From Sphagnum compactum (taxonomy: Eukaryota > Bryophyta > Sphagnopsida > Sphagnales): a stretch of DNA of 64,000 nucleotides. The DNA lies in contig OZ234493.1 in NCBI GenBank assembly GCA_965153455.1, forward strand, positions 28,510,213 through 28,574,212. The letters run 5' to 3'. Below, in pieces: positions 49,180 to 61,995 of the stretch (position 1 is the stretch's first letter; the number at the start of each line of letters is the position of its first letter). The translations under genes were made by a program, and so were the position numbers. The notes below the pieces were generated by a model, which was given only the letters and a program-made list of their open reading frames with translations, made no database searches and had not been told where the DNA came from.

Positions 49180-49620
49180 AAAGTTCCACTACACCAATAA
49201 TTATAATATAAGGGGCCAACAATTTCACTAAACTAATCCACTAAATCAATAATTCCACTAAACCAACAATACCATTATGCTAAAAATTACACTAAGTCAA
49301 TCCACTAAACCAACAATTCCACCAATCCAATCCACTAAGTTTCACTATAGTCAATATATGGTGGAATGGGACAAGTCCCATTCCACCAAACTCCATTAGA
49401 TTCCACCACACATAATTTTATAAGATTAATTTTAGTATAAATACTGAATATTTGGTGTCCCACGTGGACAAGAATGGAGTTTAGTGGAATAAGTCGATGC
49501 ATGGTGGAATCTTAGTGGGGTCTTTCCCATGCATTCTACTTCATTAGCACTTCCACTGAAAATTTCCAATAATCCACTCTAATGGAGTTGGCCCAATTTG
49601 AGTGGAACTTAAATGGAATG
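49180..49620. repeat. CCACTAAACCAA-rich region with a central palindrome
   Basis: The left part repeats short words such as CCACTAAACCAACAATTCC. At 49360-49387 GGTGGAATGGGAC is followed, after two bases, by its exact complement. The right part carries the complementary words (GTGGAATCTTAGTGG, GAGTTTAGTGGAAT). This looks like a loose large inverted repeat. Confidence 0.6.
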
Positions 49621-50582
49621 TTCAATGGATTGGGGACATGTTCTGTAGCAGTGCATGTAATAGACCTTAATCAAATGAAGAGCATATTGGTCATGGATTT
49701 GCTTCATGACACCAATTTTGATGTTTTGGAAAACATTGACATTGTTTGCCCCAAAAGAAATGATTTTGTTGGCAATATAGTCCTTTACCAAACTATTATT
49801 TGTCACCACTGCTTCCATAATCATCTTAGTTAGGTTATTAGTTATACCCTAATCCTTCTACCACTTGGTCCAAAGAAATGAAAATTGAAATTCTTACCCA
49901 ATTTTCCACCACATAACAATGGATAAATAACCAAGACTGGTTATCACAACTCAAGGCAACATACCGAACAACCCCTATAGCAACTATGGTTGCCCGCATC
50001 ACCTTTTGATGCATGAATTCAACCATTGTCCATCTAAATTATCACTCCAACGTTACTTGTTATTTTTGAGGACTACCAAGAAGTCATACAAAGGCCTCAA
50101 TGCTTCATATTCCAACATTGGATGTCCTTGCCGCAACAAATGCAAAATTGTGGCAAATTATGTCATTGCACTTGCAACTTGGGTAGTAACAAATTCATGA
50201 CATGAAAAACCAATAATGTTTGGTTATTTACATGCATGGAATCCTTGGAGTAATACTAATCCCTTCTTTTCACACCAGTCATGATGTTCTTCTCAACATT
50301 CTTATGACCTACATGCTTATAAAGTGATTCCCACTTAACAACCAATAACTTATCTTTCTTATCCACCTCATTGTAACTTTTGCATTTGACTATATGTAAA
50401 CTACCATTTGACCCCATACACAATTATGCCCATGGAAGCTTTTCAACCCAAAAGTCTTGAAATTTCTTGTGGCATCATAGTTTTGTTTCTTGACCTTTAA
50501 CTTGGGTTGGATAGTGGGTAGATCAGATTCATGGGTGAGAAAGGGATCATAATCTTTCGTAACAACATCATGAGCTCCACGC

Positions 50583-51810
50583 ATGTCACAAGCATTGAAG
50601 GACCACATATGGGCCCAACTAAGCTTAGGTTACACGACCAAACAAATATATGACAAACATAAAGCAATTTGGTGGGAACGTGTGAATGCGGGTCAAAGCA
50701 TGACACGAGATGATTTCATTCGGCTTCAAAACATTGCATATTTGGATCGGAAACATAAGAAAGGGAATTGACATTTACACACCAACCTTGCAATTTCAAT
50801 TCGGTTTTGGGTTCTCCAACATTCGGAAGATGTGTTCTTTTTCCAAGATGTTGGTGAAATCCACGGGACTCAAGTCCCATTCACCATAGGTATTCAAACA
50901 CCAATTCAATGTGAGTCCATGCTATCATATGGTCACAATGGTGCCATTTCTATGGATGCCACATTTGGCACAAATGACATGAAATTCCATCTATTCACCT
51001 TGATGGTGTTTGATGATCATCGCACGGGTGTCCCTTTAGCCTAGATCATTACAAATAGGTAAACAGTTCAGGATTTGATCGAATGGTTAAAACCATTAAA
51101 AGATAAACTGTTATCACACATGCCACATTGGAAACCATCATGTTTTCTCGTTGATGATGCACCTCAAGAATTGAAGGCATTACGGTTAGTTCTATACCTA
51201 GTACCCATTTTGTATTTATTTCTTTAGATGTTTTTTACTATCTTTCATAAAATTCTTGATTATTTCAAATGCATTTGATGGTGTACTAATGGAGATTTTA
51301 TTGCATGTGTCTTTATTAGGGTCATATGGGGTATGGACAAGGTTCCCATCTACCTTTGTTGTTGGCATGTTTTAAAAGCATGGCGCTTACGTGGTACTGA
51401 AAAAATCAAAGATGTGGAAGTGCGGGGTGGAATCCTTCAAAACTTTCATGATGTGATGTGCATGTCCATCAATCATGGAGAAACAATTGATGACTTCAAA
51501 GAGCGTGGGAGGGTTGCTGTGAGAGAAAACCTTCATAAACATAGGCCTGGTGATGCGTGGACAAATTATTTCTGGACTTATTACCATTAGTTTGGTAATT
51601 GATAATACTTATCATGGTTTAATATTCAAAATTCTTTTGTAATATTGTTATTTATCCTTGTGCATTGTGTTTATGTTTGTAGAATTATGGATGGTGGGTG
51701 TTTGAAGAGTGCCCCATTCCAACCAAACGAGCATTGAATCATAACATGGTGCGTTGAAATGTTAGCTTGTTCTTGACACAAAAGGCCTTAGAGGGCGTAA
51801 GATTGAGTGG
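50583..51810 (+). pseudogene. Decayed MULE-type (Mutator-like) transposase
   Basis: Plus-strand fragments match the MULE transposase domain. ISMDATFGTNDMKFHLFTLM and FDDHRTGVPLA give the first catalytic Asp region, FLVDDAPQE the second, and PIYLCCWHVLKAW the C/H region after it. The protein would read from about 50583 (ALKDHIWAQLSLGYTTKQIY) through TGA at 50769, TAG near 51042 and TAA just after. An apparent GT-AG intron of about 134 bp lies at 51185-51318. The second part runs to TAG at 51588, and shorter homologous scraps extend to about 51810. I cannot find its terminal inverted repeats. Confidence 0.8.
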
Positions 51811-52284
51811 TTGGTGTGATAATTAACAACAACCATTGCACGCCACTACATGCACACATTAGAAATGAAAAAAAATGGTTTCATAAAAAACAAGGTTATG
51901 GAGGCCATTATTATATTTGAACTTCTAAGAACGTGGGAATTGCGGTGTGCCATTTTAAAAGTGGTTTAAGATTGGAAACAAAAAGCCAAGGCTAAAATCA
52001 AATGGGTAAAAGAAACCAAATCTAAAACCTACAAGTAGATAACAAAAATTTTAAAAGGAGGAAGTTTAAGCTTGGTAAGCCATGATCAAATAACATAGAA
52101 AAAATGTAAAAAATTAATAAAGATAATAGGATATTGAAAACCTTAACCCTTTACATGAAGTTGTAGCAACCAAGTAGGGTATTTGTTTTTGGTGATTCTC
52201 TCACAATTTTGTAATTGAAAAATCTAAAAAAATGATTATCTCATAAATGTTAGGGTAATAAGATCCTTTGAAATATGAAAACAC

Positions 52285-52760
52285 AATCAATATCAAGGGA
52301 ATCTCATGGATAACAAGAAAAAATGAAAGTGCATTAAATGTAAGAAAAATAGTAAATGGGATGTTTACCAAAATCCCAATGAACCATGAAAACAACATTT
52401 CGTCCCTTCAAAACTTGAATAGTGACTCTAGAAAAAATGTTTATTTCAAAGATGTAATTAGGGTAACAAGATATTTTTAAATTTTTTTAAAAATGGATAT
52501 CAAGGGAATCCTCATGGACAACAAGAAAAAATTGAATCGCATTAAAATATTTAAAAAATAGTAAATGGGATGCTTAAAAAATCTAGTGAACCATGAAAAC
52601 AACAATTTCTTCGCCAAAAACTTGAATGAATTTGGAAAAGCTGATTATTTCAGACATGTCAAGGAAACAAGATACTTTGAGAACACAATGGATATCAAGG
52701 GAATCCCCATGGACATCAAGAAAAAATGGAGGTGCATTAAAATGCAAAAATTATAGTATG
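52285..52760. repeat. Tandem repeat, about 2.5 copies of 195-207 bp
   Basis: The phrase TATCAAGGGAATC followed by CATGGA and AACAAGAAAAAAT occurs at 52291, 52498 and 52693. Each unit also has AGTAAATGGGATG and GAACCATGAAAACAAC. Weak AT-rich frames run through it, but no protein family is recognised. Confidence 0.85.
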
Positions 52761-53469
52761 GGAGGAAATGGCAAGCCCAACTATGCATGTAAGGTTATTA
52801 CTATATACCATGTTTGTTGTCCAATAATTTAAGGGAACATTTGAACATGGATTGTGCGTAAGGAGAATGGTGATGAGGTTTGTGCTTGTTGCTCATGTTT
52901 ACGAATGGAGTGTTATGAGATGAATTTTGGTTGCATTAGTAGAGAACCCCCTTTTCCAATTACATTTCCAATTCCTTTTCAACTATAATTTTTAATTAAA
53001 AACAACAAACTGAGTTGGAAAATACTATTTGCAACTAAAATCTATTATTTGCAACTGAAAACCATGGCAACTAACGAGTACCAGTCGAAAGTGATATTCT
53101 AGTTGAAAACGTCAACCATGTGTCAACACCACGTCATTTGCCATTTCAAACCATTTTAGTTGTGAATGCTATCAAATATTATGGTTGAAAATCATTTTCA
53201 ACTTGAACAATAGGGTGGTTGAACTTCATCCAATGACATTTCACGACATCGTCAATTTTATATTTCAATATTAAAATAAAAATTAAATTTATATGAATTG
53301 TTCAATTTAAGAATGGAGGATATTTTGACACATGGATTAAAGAGACGATGACATGTGGCAATTATAAATTATTTTAAAATTAAATATTGTTGATAAATAA
53401 CATTAATTTATATCGTCCATCTTGCATCCAATAAGATTTTGTCACATGGACATAAACTTTATATTTCAG

Positions 53470-53600
53470 TAGGCCTAGGTACCTACCTACCTACCTAGCT
53501 ACCTACTTGATTAAATTTAGGTACCTATGTGGGTAAGTAGGTAAAATATTTACCAAACGACCTAACATAATTAGTAGGTAGCTAAACTACCTACCCATCG
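53470..53600. repeat. TACC microsatellite cluster
   Basis: GGTACCTACCTACCTACC followed by TAGCTACC variants and the complementary GGTAGGTAAG-type words make this a TACC/GGTA-rich, partly self-complementary segment. Similar GTAGGTACCTATTAAC words return at 55230-55430. Confidence 0.8.
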
Positions 53601-53799
53601 AAACCTATTTACTAAATAAGTTAATTTAGAATAATCTTATTTTATTTTTGGTTTATTTTTAAAGGTCAAACCATTTTGATTGGTTCATCCCAAGTACCAT
53701 TTGTTTTATAAAAATGGTTGGTGCATCTAGTTATATAGTTTGCAAACTTGAAACATATGACAAAGAATATGGGACAAGCATTTTAATGAGATTTTAGTT

Positions 53800-54545
53800 G
53801 CAACTACTAGGATAAACATGTTAACATCTTAAGGACAAAGACTTATAAATCTTTGTACATTGCTCTGTTGCTTTTCAAGCTCAATAGCATTTTGTAACCC
53901 TTCATTTGGCGCATCTTATGTAACAAAAATCATTCAAATCGATGAAGGAATGAGCAAGATATGCCTTTTCCAAATGAAAGGGGTCATGGGCATGATGTGA
54001 GTTGGCATATATGACCAATTTACAATCTAGACCTTAAGATCTATGGACGCGAATCTATTGTTTTTGGCCTTTAAAAAAGTTTTGTAAAGTTTCAGATGGC
54101 GCACCCAATGCAAAAAAAATTCTCAAATCAATGAAGGAATGAACAAGATATGCCTTCTTTAAGTGAAAGGGGTCACGGGCATGATGTGGGTTGGCACATA
54201 TGACCATTTTGAATTATGGAGCTTAAGATCTTTGGACACCACTTTATTGTATTTACATGAAGCTTTACAAAAACAATTTGACAAATGGTGCATCCAATGC
54301 AACAAAAATTGCTCAAATCAATGGAAGAATGAGCAAGATATGTTTTCTCCAAATGAAGGGGGTCATAGGCATGTGGGTTGTCACATATGATCAATTTGCA
54401 TTTTGGAGTTTAAGATCTTTGGACGTCACTTATTGTCTTTGCACTTCAAAAAGGTTTTGTAAAGCTTCAAATGGTGCTTCCATAACTTTTTTAATTGTTC
54501 AAAACAAACAAGAAATGAAAAAGATATGAAATTTGAACGTAAGGG
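53800..54545. repeat. Tandem repeat, about four copies of 189-190 bp
   Basis: Units carry GAATGAGCAAGATATG at 53948, 54137 and 54327, with a degenerate fourth near 54510. They share AAATGAAAGGGGTCA, GGCATGATGTGGGTTGGCA and TTAAGATCTTTGGAC. Confidence 0.88.
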
Positions 54546-55724
54546 CGTCTAAATGTTTTTTTTTCTCCTTGAACAAGCTAATCCTCTTCTTGCTTCTTGT
54601 TTTTGGAGTTCCAAGAAATATTATTGTAAATTTTCATTTGGTTCACATGTGGTCATGAAATATTTTCCAAAAAGACAAGAAACTTCAAAAATATGGTAAT
54701 GGTGATAGGCATGTCTACCCTATCCATTAGTTATGCTATACTAACTTAATCCATCTATTGGCTATACTAAATATTAAACATAGAAATATTTAATAAACCT
54801 ATTATCATCATCATTAAATATTTGTTATATATATTTATGGATATTAACTATAATTTTATTAATTAAAAATCAAATAATATTACTAATATTCATTATATAT
54901 TTAATTATAATTTAACTCCTTGTTTATAGTTAATCATATAATTGATGGTAGTAATCATATAAAATAATACATATGTTTGATATTTATAAACATTAATACA
55001 GAAAAATATAATACATATAATCAGTTATAATATTAATAAATATTAATGCTAATATAAATCATATTTATAATTGAATATTAGTTATATGAACTAATTTTAA
55101 TTATAAAATATAATTTTATTAGTGAATAATGGTTGATAATATTATTAATATTGATAGTTACTTATAATTTATACATTTACACTAATTTATGTGAGATACA
55201 ATAACACACACACACACACACACATGTATATAGTTAATAAGTAGGTACCTATTAACTAACTAAAATTAAACCTATGTAGTTAATAGTTACCTATTAACTA
55301 CCTATTAAGGACCTAGTTACTTAGTGTTCTAAATGCACACTAATTAAGTACCTAACTATTAATTAGGTAAGTAACTAGGTAGGTATTTACTTATTCATAA
55401 TTAATAGGTACCTAATATAGGTATGACCCACTATATTTACGAATAGTCCATATAGTTGAAAGATAGTCACGATAAAATTACAATTAGTACATTAGTCCAA
55501 AATTACGTTTCATTCGTATAATTGGCATTTATCATCCATGCCTACGTTTGTGGTTGACCAAAGTAGTTGGACATGGGATTCATCTTTGGATGTTGTCATT
55601 CTCTGAATCAAAACTTCAATTATAACTCAATTGTAGCACCTATAAATATTAGGAATATTTCGTGACTATCCTTTTAGTTGAAACTCAGGTTCAATTGTCC
55701 ACCAAAATCATTGACATTTCAACT
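54546..55724. other. Very AT-rich intergenic DNA with simple repeats
   Basis: ATTAATA-type low complexity fills much of 54.76-55.2 kb. A CA microsatellite of about ten units is at 55204-55224, then TAGGTACCTATTAAC-like words. No gene is seen. Confidence 0.6.
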
Positions 55725-55851
55725 GATGCGTTCCCAAGCTCCTTAACGGACTCAAATGTGAGTCTAAATTAAAAACAACGGAAAAGCAAGGAGTTGGGGC
55801 ACGTTTCCTGGCTCGCAGCACTTTGGGGGGTAGAGGGGCGTGTTGGACGAA
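55725..55851. repeat. Dispersed repeat, copy 2 (partner of 13159)
   Basis: It shares CTCAAATGTGAGTCTA-, AAGGAGTTGGGG and GGCTCGCAGCACTTTG with 13159-13285 in the same orientation. The sequences after the shared block differ. Confidence 0.8.
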
Positions 55852-56514
55852 TTAAGGTGTTGAACTAATTAATTTTATGTTTAACAACATTTCAAAGCTT
55901 TTGCCTCAACAAAACAAACATTTGCAAGTTGTAAATGACTTCAATTCTAATTGAAATAACATCAAGAATGTTAATTTTCAATTCATCCACCCACCAATTT
56001 ATGTCGATGGTGTTCCACCAATGTTTAATAAACCCCATGTGTTGTCTCCATTTCCATCATGCTTGTCATTTCTTACCATTTGAGGATTTTGTTCACTTCG
56101 AAAATGGTTGTTGGCCTTCTATTTTTCATGGGTGGAATTTTCCTTGCTTCAATTTCCCTTGCATTTATCTTCACACAATCAACCAACATTCATTGAAACA
56201 AAAAATTTAATTTTACAAGTCCTTCAATTTCATGACTCCAACATCTATTGGAATGTGTCCTTTGAAAAGTATTGTTTCGATCCAATTTGCATGGACTATT
56301 CCAAACAATGATTTTTTATTTTTATTTATTTTCCATTTTAAATTTTTTTGTGAAGTAGATGGTTTGGTAATCATCCATAAGGAAGATAAAAAAAAATAAG
56401 AGTCTTGTTATATTTTGGTTACATGTTAAAACGTATTGCTTAAATTTGGCAATTTCAATTTTTTTCTTTCATAATGTGGCAACTTTAGGCCAAGAAAAAA
56501 AAACTTTGTATGAG

Positions 56515-56553
<39 letters not shown>

Positions 56554-59459
56554 GAAAGATGTGAAGTTTTGGCCCAAAAAAAACACTAATTCCAAGGGAT
56601 TAATTACATTTGACCACAACATGCCAAATCAAATCCCATTGATATTTTAAATTCTTCATTAATGATTCGCCTACAATTCTTAGTCTATGCAAATTGTAGT
56701 ACATTTGTTTCTTCTTTCAAAATGCCATAAATTTTTTGGCCATTGCAAATGTATGAATTCATATTGAAAAATGTGGAAAAAATTACCTGCAAAGGTTATC
56801 ACTCCTTGTTGATTGCAAAAACTCTTCCTTTCCTTGTTGCTCCTATTAGACACCCCTTTTTCACATCCACGGTTGTCCAAGGTTAAACAAAACCTCCCAT
56901 TTGGTCAAAGAAAATTGACTTTGTGGCCAGTGACACTTTAAGGTTGTATCGTCTTTTGCAATGTGCAGGCTCTAGGTGGACATCAACAAGGCCATGGGGG
57001 CTTATATATGTGCAAAATGATGAGCATGTTTTTTTTCATTTCTTCAAAAGTATGTAAAGAATATGTTGCCATTCCATCACCAAATATAGCCCATTATTGA
57101 AGATGTCGTAAGTCGAAAATATCTGTGGTACAATTTAAACTTGTAGTAAGCAATCCAATTTCTTGAGCCAACTTCAATTCATATTGAAGTGCATTTTATG
57201 ACCTAAAATCAAATGGTGTAAAATTAATGAACCAAAGTCTTTTTGGCAATGGATTCACTTTTTTCTTCTTTTCCTTTCTTTCATAACTTCCATCCATCAT
57301 CAAAAATTTAACATTACACATGAGTAAACTAATGATACATGCCAAACCTAAAAAAATATAGATCTACATTAGTTCACAAAGGTTCTTTTTCCAAAGCTTA
57401 ATGTGATTTGGAGGCAAGGGAAAGAAAATGTGTGTATTTTTTTTATTTTTTGTATTAAGGGAAGATTTTCATGTTGAATTTTGAACCTTTATCCTTTATA
57501 TGGATGACTTTAAGGACAAATTTCAAAAGTCAACATGAAAGGCCAAAACTAAGCCCAATAGCAAGTTCAAAAAATGTGATTTTAAAGATAATTTCAACAA
57601 ATATTATCCAAAGGTATATGTTATAATTATAATCTAATTGCATGTCACACCTTATTGTGTTACAAAGTTTATACTACAATTAAATGGTAATTAAATTCAA
57701 TGACCAAAGTTACATTCACCTAACAAAAGGTATCATGCAACTATAATTTAATATTGTACCATTACCCAACCACATTAAACTCGTTAACAAATATCATTTC
57801 AAATTAAGCAAATTGTTTATTGAAGCAAAAATTGATTTATTCAACATTTGTTAAAACTACAATTGTAGTTTCAATGGTCATTTACACACTTGTAGTTTTT
57901 AAATAATTTCCATCATTACTAAATTACATTTTTACATTTAACTTATTATCAATTTATTCAAAACTATTGACATTACCAAAATTTTGCAAATTTTTTTGAT
58001 GCACCTCTTTACGTAGGGTGTTGAATGGGAAATTTAAACAATCCCAATGATAAGAGAAAAGGGCAAACTTTTTTTTCATGATAAATTTTTTTCGTGTTTG
58101 TATTCAAAATTTTATTTGAACTTGATATTCACATATTGGCACTTTGTTTCAAATACCCACAACATGTTCTTCCACATTTCATGAATTGTTTTCAATATCC
58201 AATGTTTTCAAAATGTACAAATGTTCTTAGTTAAATGTAATTTTTTTCACATCAAATTTCCTTCATCATTCAACTTGGCCAAACTTTAATGGGTGTTACA
58301 TTATGAATGTCACACATATAATATATAACCAATTGTGTAACTAATTTGACTAGCTTTAAAAAAACTATGGTTTGAAAACAAATCCATAATTCCTAAACTT
58401 TCTAATTTTCACCTTGTGTTATGAAACAACTTGGCATTACTTTGAATAAAAATCTCTCCAAAAAATCAAAGACATAACAAATGGAAGATTGAAATGTACC
58501 TGTAATTGATAGCAAACATTCCACAATATGTAACCACCAAACTTTGTTGTCTCTTTATGTGACCTCCAACATGAATAGTCATGAACATTTTAAATTCACA
58601 TTCCCAAAAAAGACTAGATCAACTTATATATCCTTTAACTTGTTTCAAATACATTGGAGCTTCAAGTGGCATCAAGTGGAGTCTGTTGCTTCAAAAGGTT
58701 TCCATATACAATCCTTCCAATTAAAACCCACATAGTGCGACTTGCCTATGGGTATAGAAAGTGTACTTGAATAGTTGAGAAAAGTCATATATTTCATTCG
58801 TAGAATGATAATCATAAGCATGATGCTAGAAATGAATCTACGTACATAACTTGAAGTACATTCCAATAAATCGATAATCTCCATTGCATTTGTTCATGTT
58901 CAATAAACTTTGGCCAAGAGGATTTTAGAAGATACCATCAATGATCTTGGTGAAAATCTTTCCATTATCATAATTTACAAAGGTAGGTAGATTATTTTAG
59001 CACGTCTTTGTTCTTAGTTTCTTGTATAAATTTTCCAGTTGGACCATAATAGCTCCAAGATATTTCATCAATGTCAAATTGCAATTGGTAACGTGGGATG
59101 CATTTCCAATGTAAGTGCCAACATCCTTTCACTTGTAAGGACTTTCACCTTTAAACCATCCAAATTGCACCAACCAACTTCCAACATTCTTCACCAAAAT
59201 GAATATTTTTCACCTCCAAACCATCAAGCTCAAGAAATCATTTCAATATCTTTTTGCTCATATCTCCTTGTCAAGTTACAAGCTTTTCATTCTCCTTCAC
59301 AAGGTTGTGATTGTCGAACGTACAAGTGGCAACAAGACATTCAATCTCAACACCCAATCTCCATTTACTCAACGAGTATTCAATACTTCCAAACCATTTT
59401 TCCACTTGTCATCCCTAATGAAGTTCCGGCTTGGACCCACAACACCTGATGTTTCTTCT
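55852..59459. other. Intergenic DNA, no gene recognised
   Basis: A TA dinucleotide run lies at about 56517-56549. All other frames are short and without family resemblance. The part next to 59460 should include the 3' UTR of the minus-strand F-box gene. Confidence 0.5.
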
Positions 59460-61995
59460 TCAAAATGTGAAGCATGAGAAGTCTAAACTTTTTGTCCAAG
59501 GTTTCCACTTGAAGTTTAATTCCCTAACACCATCTTGAATTGTTTCAACAAATTCGATACTAGCAACTGGACTACTTGTGTGGATGTTGATTTCCAGGTT
59601 TACTAAAGTTTCCTGCATCTCTGTTCGGAGTTTGTTTAGTAAGGTTACACTAGTTGTGAGCATTTGCGGAATCATGTGGAGGATCAAAGTTTTCACTGGT
59701 GGCCACCTTTTCAGTTTTTTCACTTCTTCAATGTTGGTTTCCATAGAATGCCATAGCCCAGGCCCAATATTCAAGATTGCGAGATTAGGACAGTGAGCTT
59801 GAAGTGTTTCGAAGCTAGGAATGTTCAACATCACCTCTTTCAATGCCCCGAGCCACTTTCCATCCTCACCCAATGCCATGCAGGGTATATCTAGAAACAA
59901 TTTGTTCAAGAACCAATTCCCTTTCACAAGCTTGGAGAGTGCAAGAAAGTTTGATGCCCCATATAGTAGCTCTTGCAAGTTGAACATATTTGAGAAACTG
60001 ATTTCAGAATACTTGCAGACCTCCAAATTGAAGGCAACAAATTTTAAAGTAGGTGCAGATATACACAATTCCTCAGGGCATGCCATTTTCAACTGCAGCT
60101 TTGACAAGTTGGGCAAATCAAGTTTGACAACCCCGGCCTTCGTTGAGAGTCCAAGGCATAGAACTTTGAGTTGCTGTGAGCTCAAGCAACCAGTTTTGAT
60201 TCCAAAAACTCCCAACAAAGCTAAGGTTTGCAAATTTTCCATCTTATTGCTTATATCATCCAAGGCATCTTCATTCATTTTAACACAACGGAGTGTGAAG
60301 CTTGTTAGCTCTGGCATTGGTTCGCAATCCTTTGCATCAATGAGCATATTTCTCAAATCAATTGTCTTCAATCTCTTGCCTATTCCACATCCAAAGAACA
60401 CCATCTAAAGGTGAGGGTCTAGTTCAAATTCATCCATGAAACATGACCAAAAAGAATATGTGGAAAGGACTTTTTGTTGTTTAGGGTACCTGCTTGAAAA
60501 AGATTTCCATATAGCAAGAAGTATTATAGAAAAATAAAAATTCATAATGTTTGGGACAAGATTTTCAATATAGGTGAATTTCTCATAATAATTTAGGATA
60601 GAAGATAAAAAACTCACAATGTTGGGACAAGATTTTCAATATGGTTGATTTTCTCATAATGGCTTGGATCCCGTAGTCCACTATGCAAAGATGTTGTAAA
60701 GTTTTGCCCACTGATGGCACCCATTCTCTCAAATGTCGTGGATCACTCAACCACAGATCACATTGTTGTCTTTCTTCTGCAGGAACAGACTTTGATTGCA
60801 GTTTAGGATCAATCTCAATTCGGAGTTGAATGAGGCATCGCTTTGATTTAAGATCATGCTCCAATGCTTGTCGGAATGGGGTATATTGCTTCAGTTGTTG
60901 TTTCTGTTTCGTTTGCCAATCTTCACATGTTGCTTTCCGAGTTTTAGTACTTGATTCATCTTGCAAGGCTTTTGTCATATCATCATCTTCTCCCTTGTCT
61001 ACTGACTTTGAATTCTCTCCAACAATTTGTTGATGGGAAATCTCTTGATCTCCATGTGCAACTCTGTGACCCAAATTCCTTTCAGAGATTGCATTGCCAT
61101 TATGCTCACATGTTAAGGAACCTTGCCCTTCATTGCCAACATCGGTTAGCTCTTGATCTCTATGTGCACCTTCAGGAACCAACTTCCTTTCAGAGATTGC
61201 ATTGCCATTTCGCTCACATGTAAAGGAGGAATTGTGCACAACAATGCCCTCAAGTGAAGAAGAAGAAGAAGAAGATGTGTAAGCCTTGTGGTCAAACTCC
61301 GCACTCTCTGAAGTTCTTTGAGATCCGTTCCTGACGTGATTGCCTCGAGCTCTTTCACGTGCATTTTCAGAATCTGAAGATTGCTGGGCCGCAGCGTCAT
61401 GTTTAAAACGATCAGCATTCAAACAGTTTCGAGATCCCCCCCCGGTTCTTCTCCTGCTTGTCGAGGCATCGTGGGTTCTCTCACGTATCCATGACTCTTG
61501 CTCTTGACTGGCCTGCACGTTCTCGCGTTCTCGCGGAGGGTGGGGCCCTCCATCTCGATCGGCATCGACGTTCCCTGGAGGAGTTGTTGCCTGGGATCTT
61601 GTATCGTCCCTTAGGTCGTTGCGTAGATCACTTCCGAGCATTTCTCCACGGATACATTCTTCTTCGGAAGTCTTAGCGATGATGTTTCCCTTGTTCTTCC
61701 TGGCGTTTTCATGATCGATAGCACGGGCAACGCACCGAAGCGACGGGACGTTCTTCCCAGCATCGTTGAAAACCTTACAAACGCATCTGGCTATTGCAAT
61801 ATGTCTGGAGTCCTCAAGATGCGAAAAGATAGCATCAGCAACGTCATTTGTGATCTGCACAGACATCGCCACATTTACGGCATCAGAATGAAACTTCTTC
61901 TCAGTGCCCTTCACCTCCATGACCACGAAGAAGCAAACAAAGCCTTTCTTCCACAGCACGAAACTTGCTGATGGAACTCGGCAGAAGTCGTCCAC
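59460..61995 (-). CDS. F-box/LRR-repeat protein (At4g29420-like)
   Basis: Probable substrate adaptor of an SCF ubiquitin ligase. Exon 1 (61995 or 61920 down to 60618) encodes an F-box at about residues 47-88 (VQITNDVADAIFSHLED to VFNDAGKNVPSLRCV). A long, charged, low-complexity linker follows (about 95-380), then the first LRR-type segment ending TLQHLCIVDYG and ILKILSQH. Exon 2 (60404-59460) holds the LRR region (RLKTIDLRNM, LTSFTLRCVKM, LPNLSKLQLKM) and the ending KPWTKSLDFSCFTF, a C-terminus I recall from plant F-box/LRR proteins of this group. The linker has a 36-residue internal duplication. The 213-bp intron has a clear GTGAGT donor at 60617 and TTTAG acceptor before 60404, but these borders are out of phase by one base. 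So either the true splice differs, a base is wrong, or the gene is damaged. Start 61920 (MEVKG) is an alternative. Confidence 0.82.
60540..60660 (-). repeat. Local duplication across the F-box exon 1 donor
   Basis: The coding-strand words ATTATGAGAAA, TATTGAAAATCTTGTCCCAA and a following AT-rich end occur once at the exon 1 end (about 60625-60665) and again about 75 bp downstream inside the intron (about 60545-60597). Confidence 0.8.
61045..61224 (-). repeat. Internal 108-bp duplication in the F-box linker
   Basis: It encodes TCERNGNAISER and, 36 residues later, TCEHNGNAISER, each followed by a related AHxDQE stretch. The DNA copies are still similar, so the duplication is fairly recent or constrained. 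Confidence 0.85.

Noticed and set aside
59039-59449. Plus-strand 136-codon frame downstream of the F-box gene
   Set aside because: It is low-complexity His/Ser/Gln-rich sequence with no recognised motif, in AT-rich DNA opposite the likely 3' UTR.
59821-60408. Plus-strand 195-codon frame
   Set aside because: It is antisense to F-box/LRR exon 2, with no recognisable domain.
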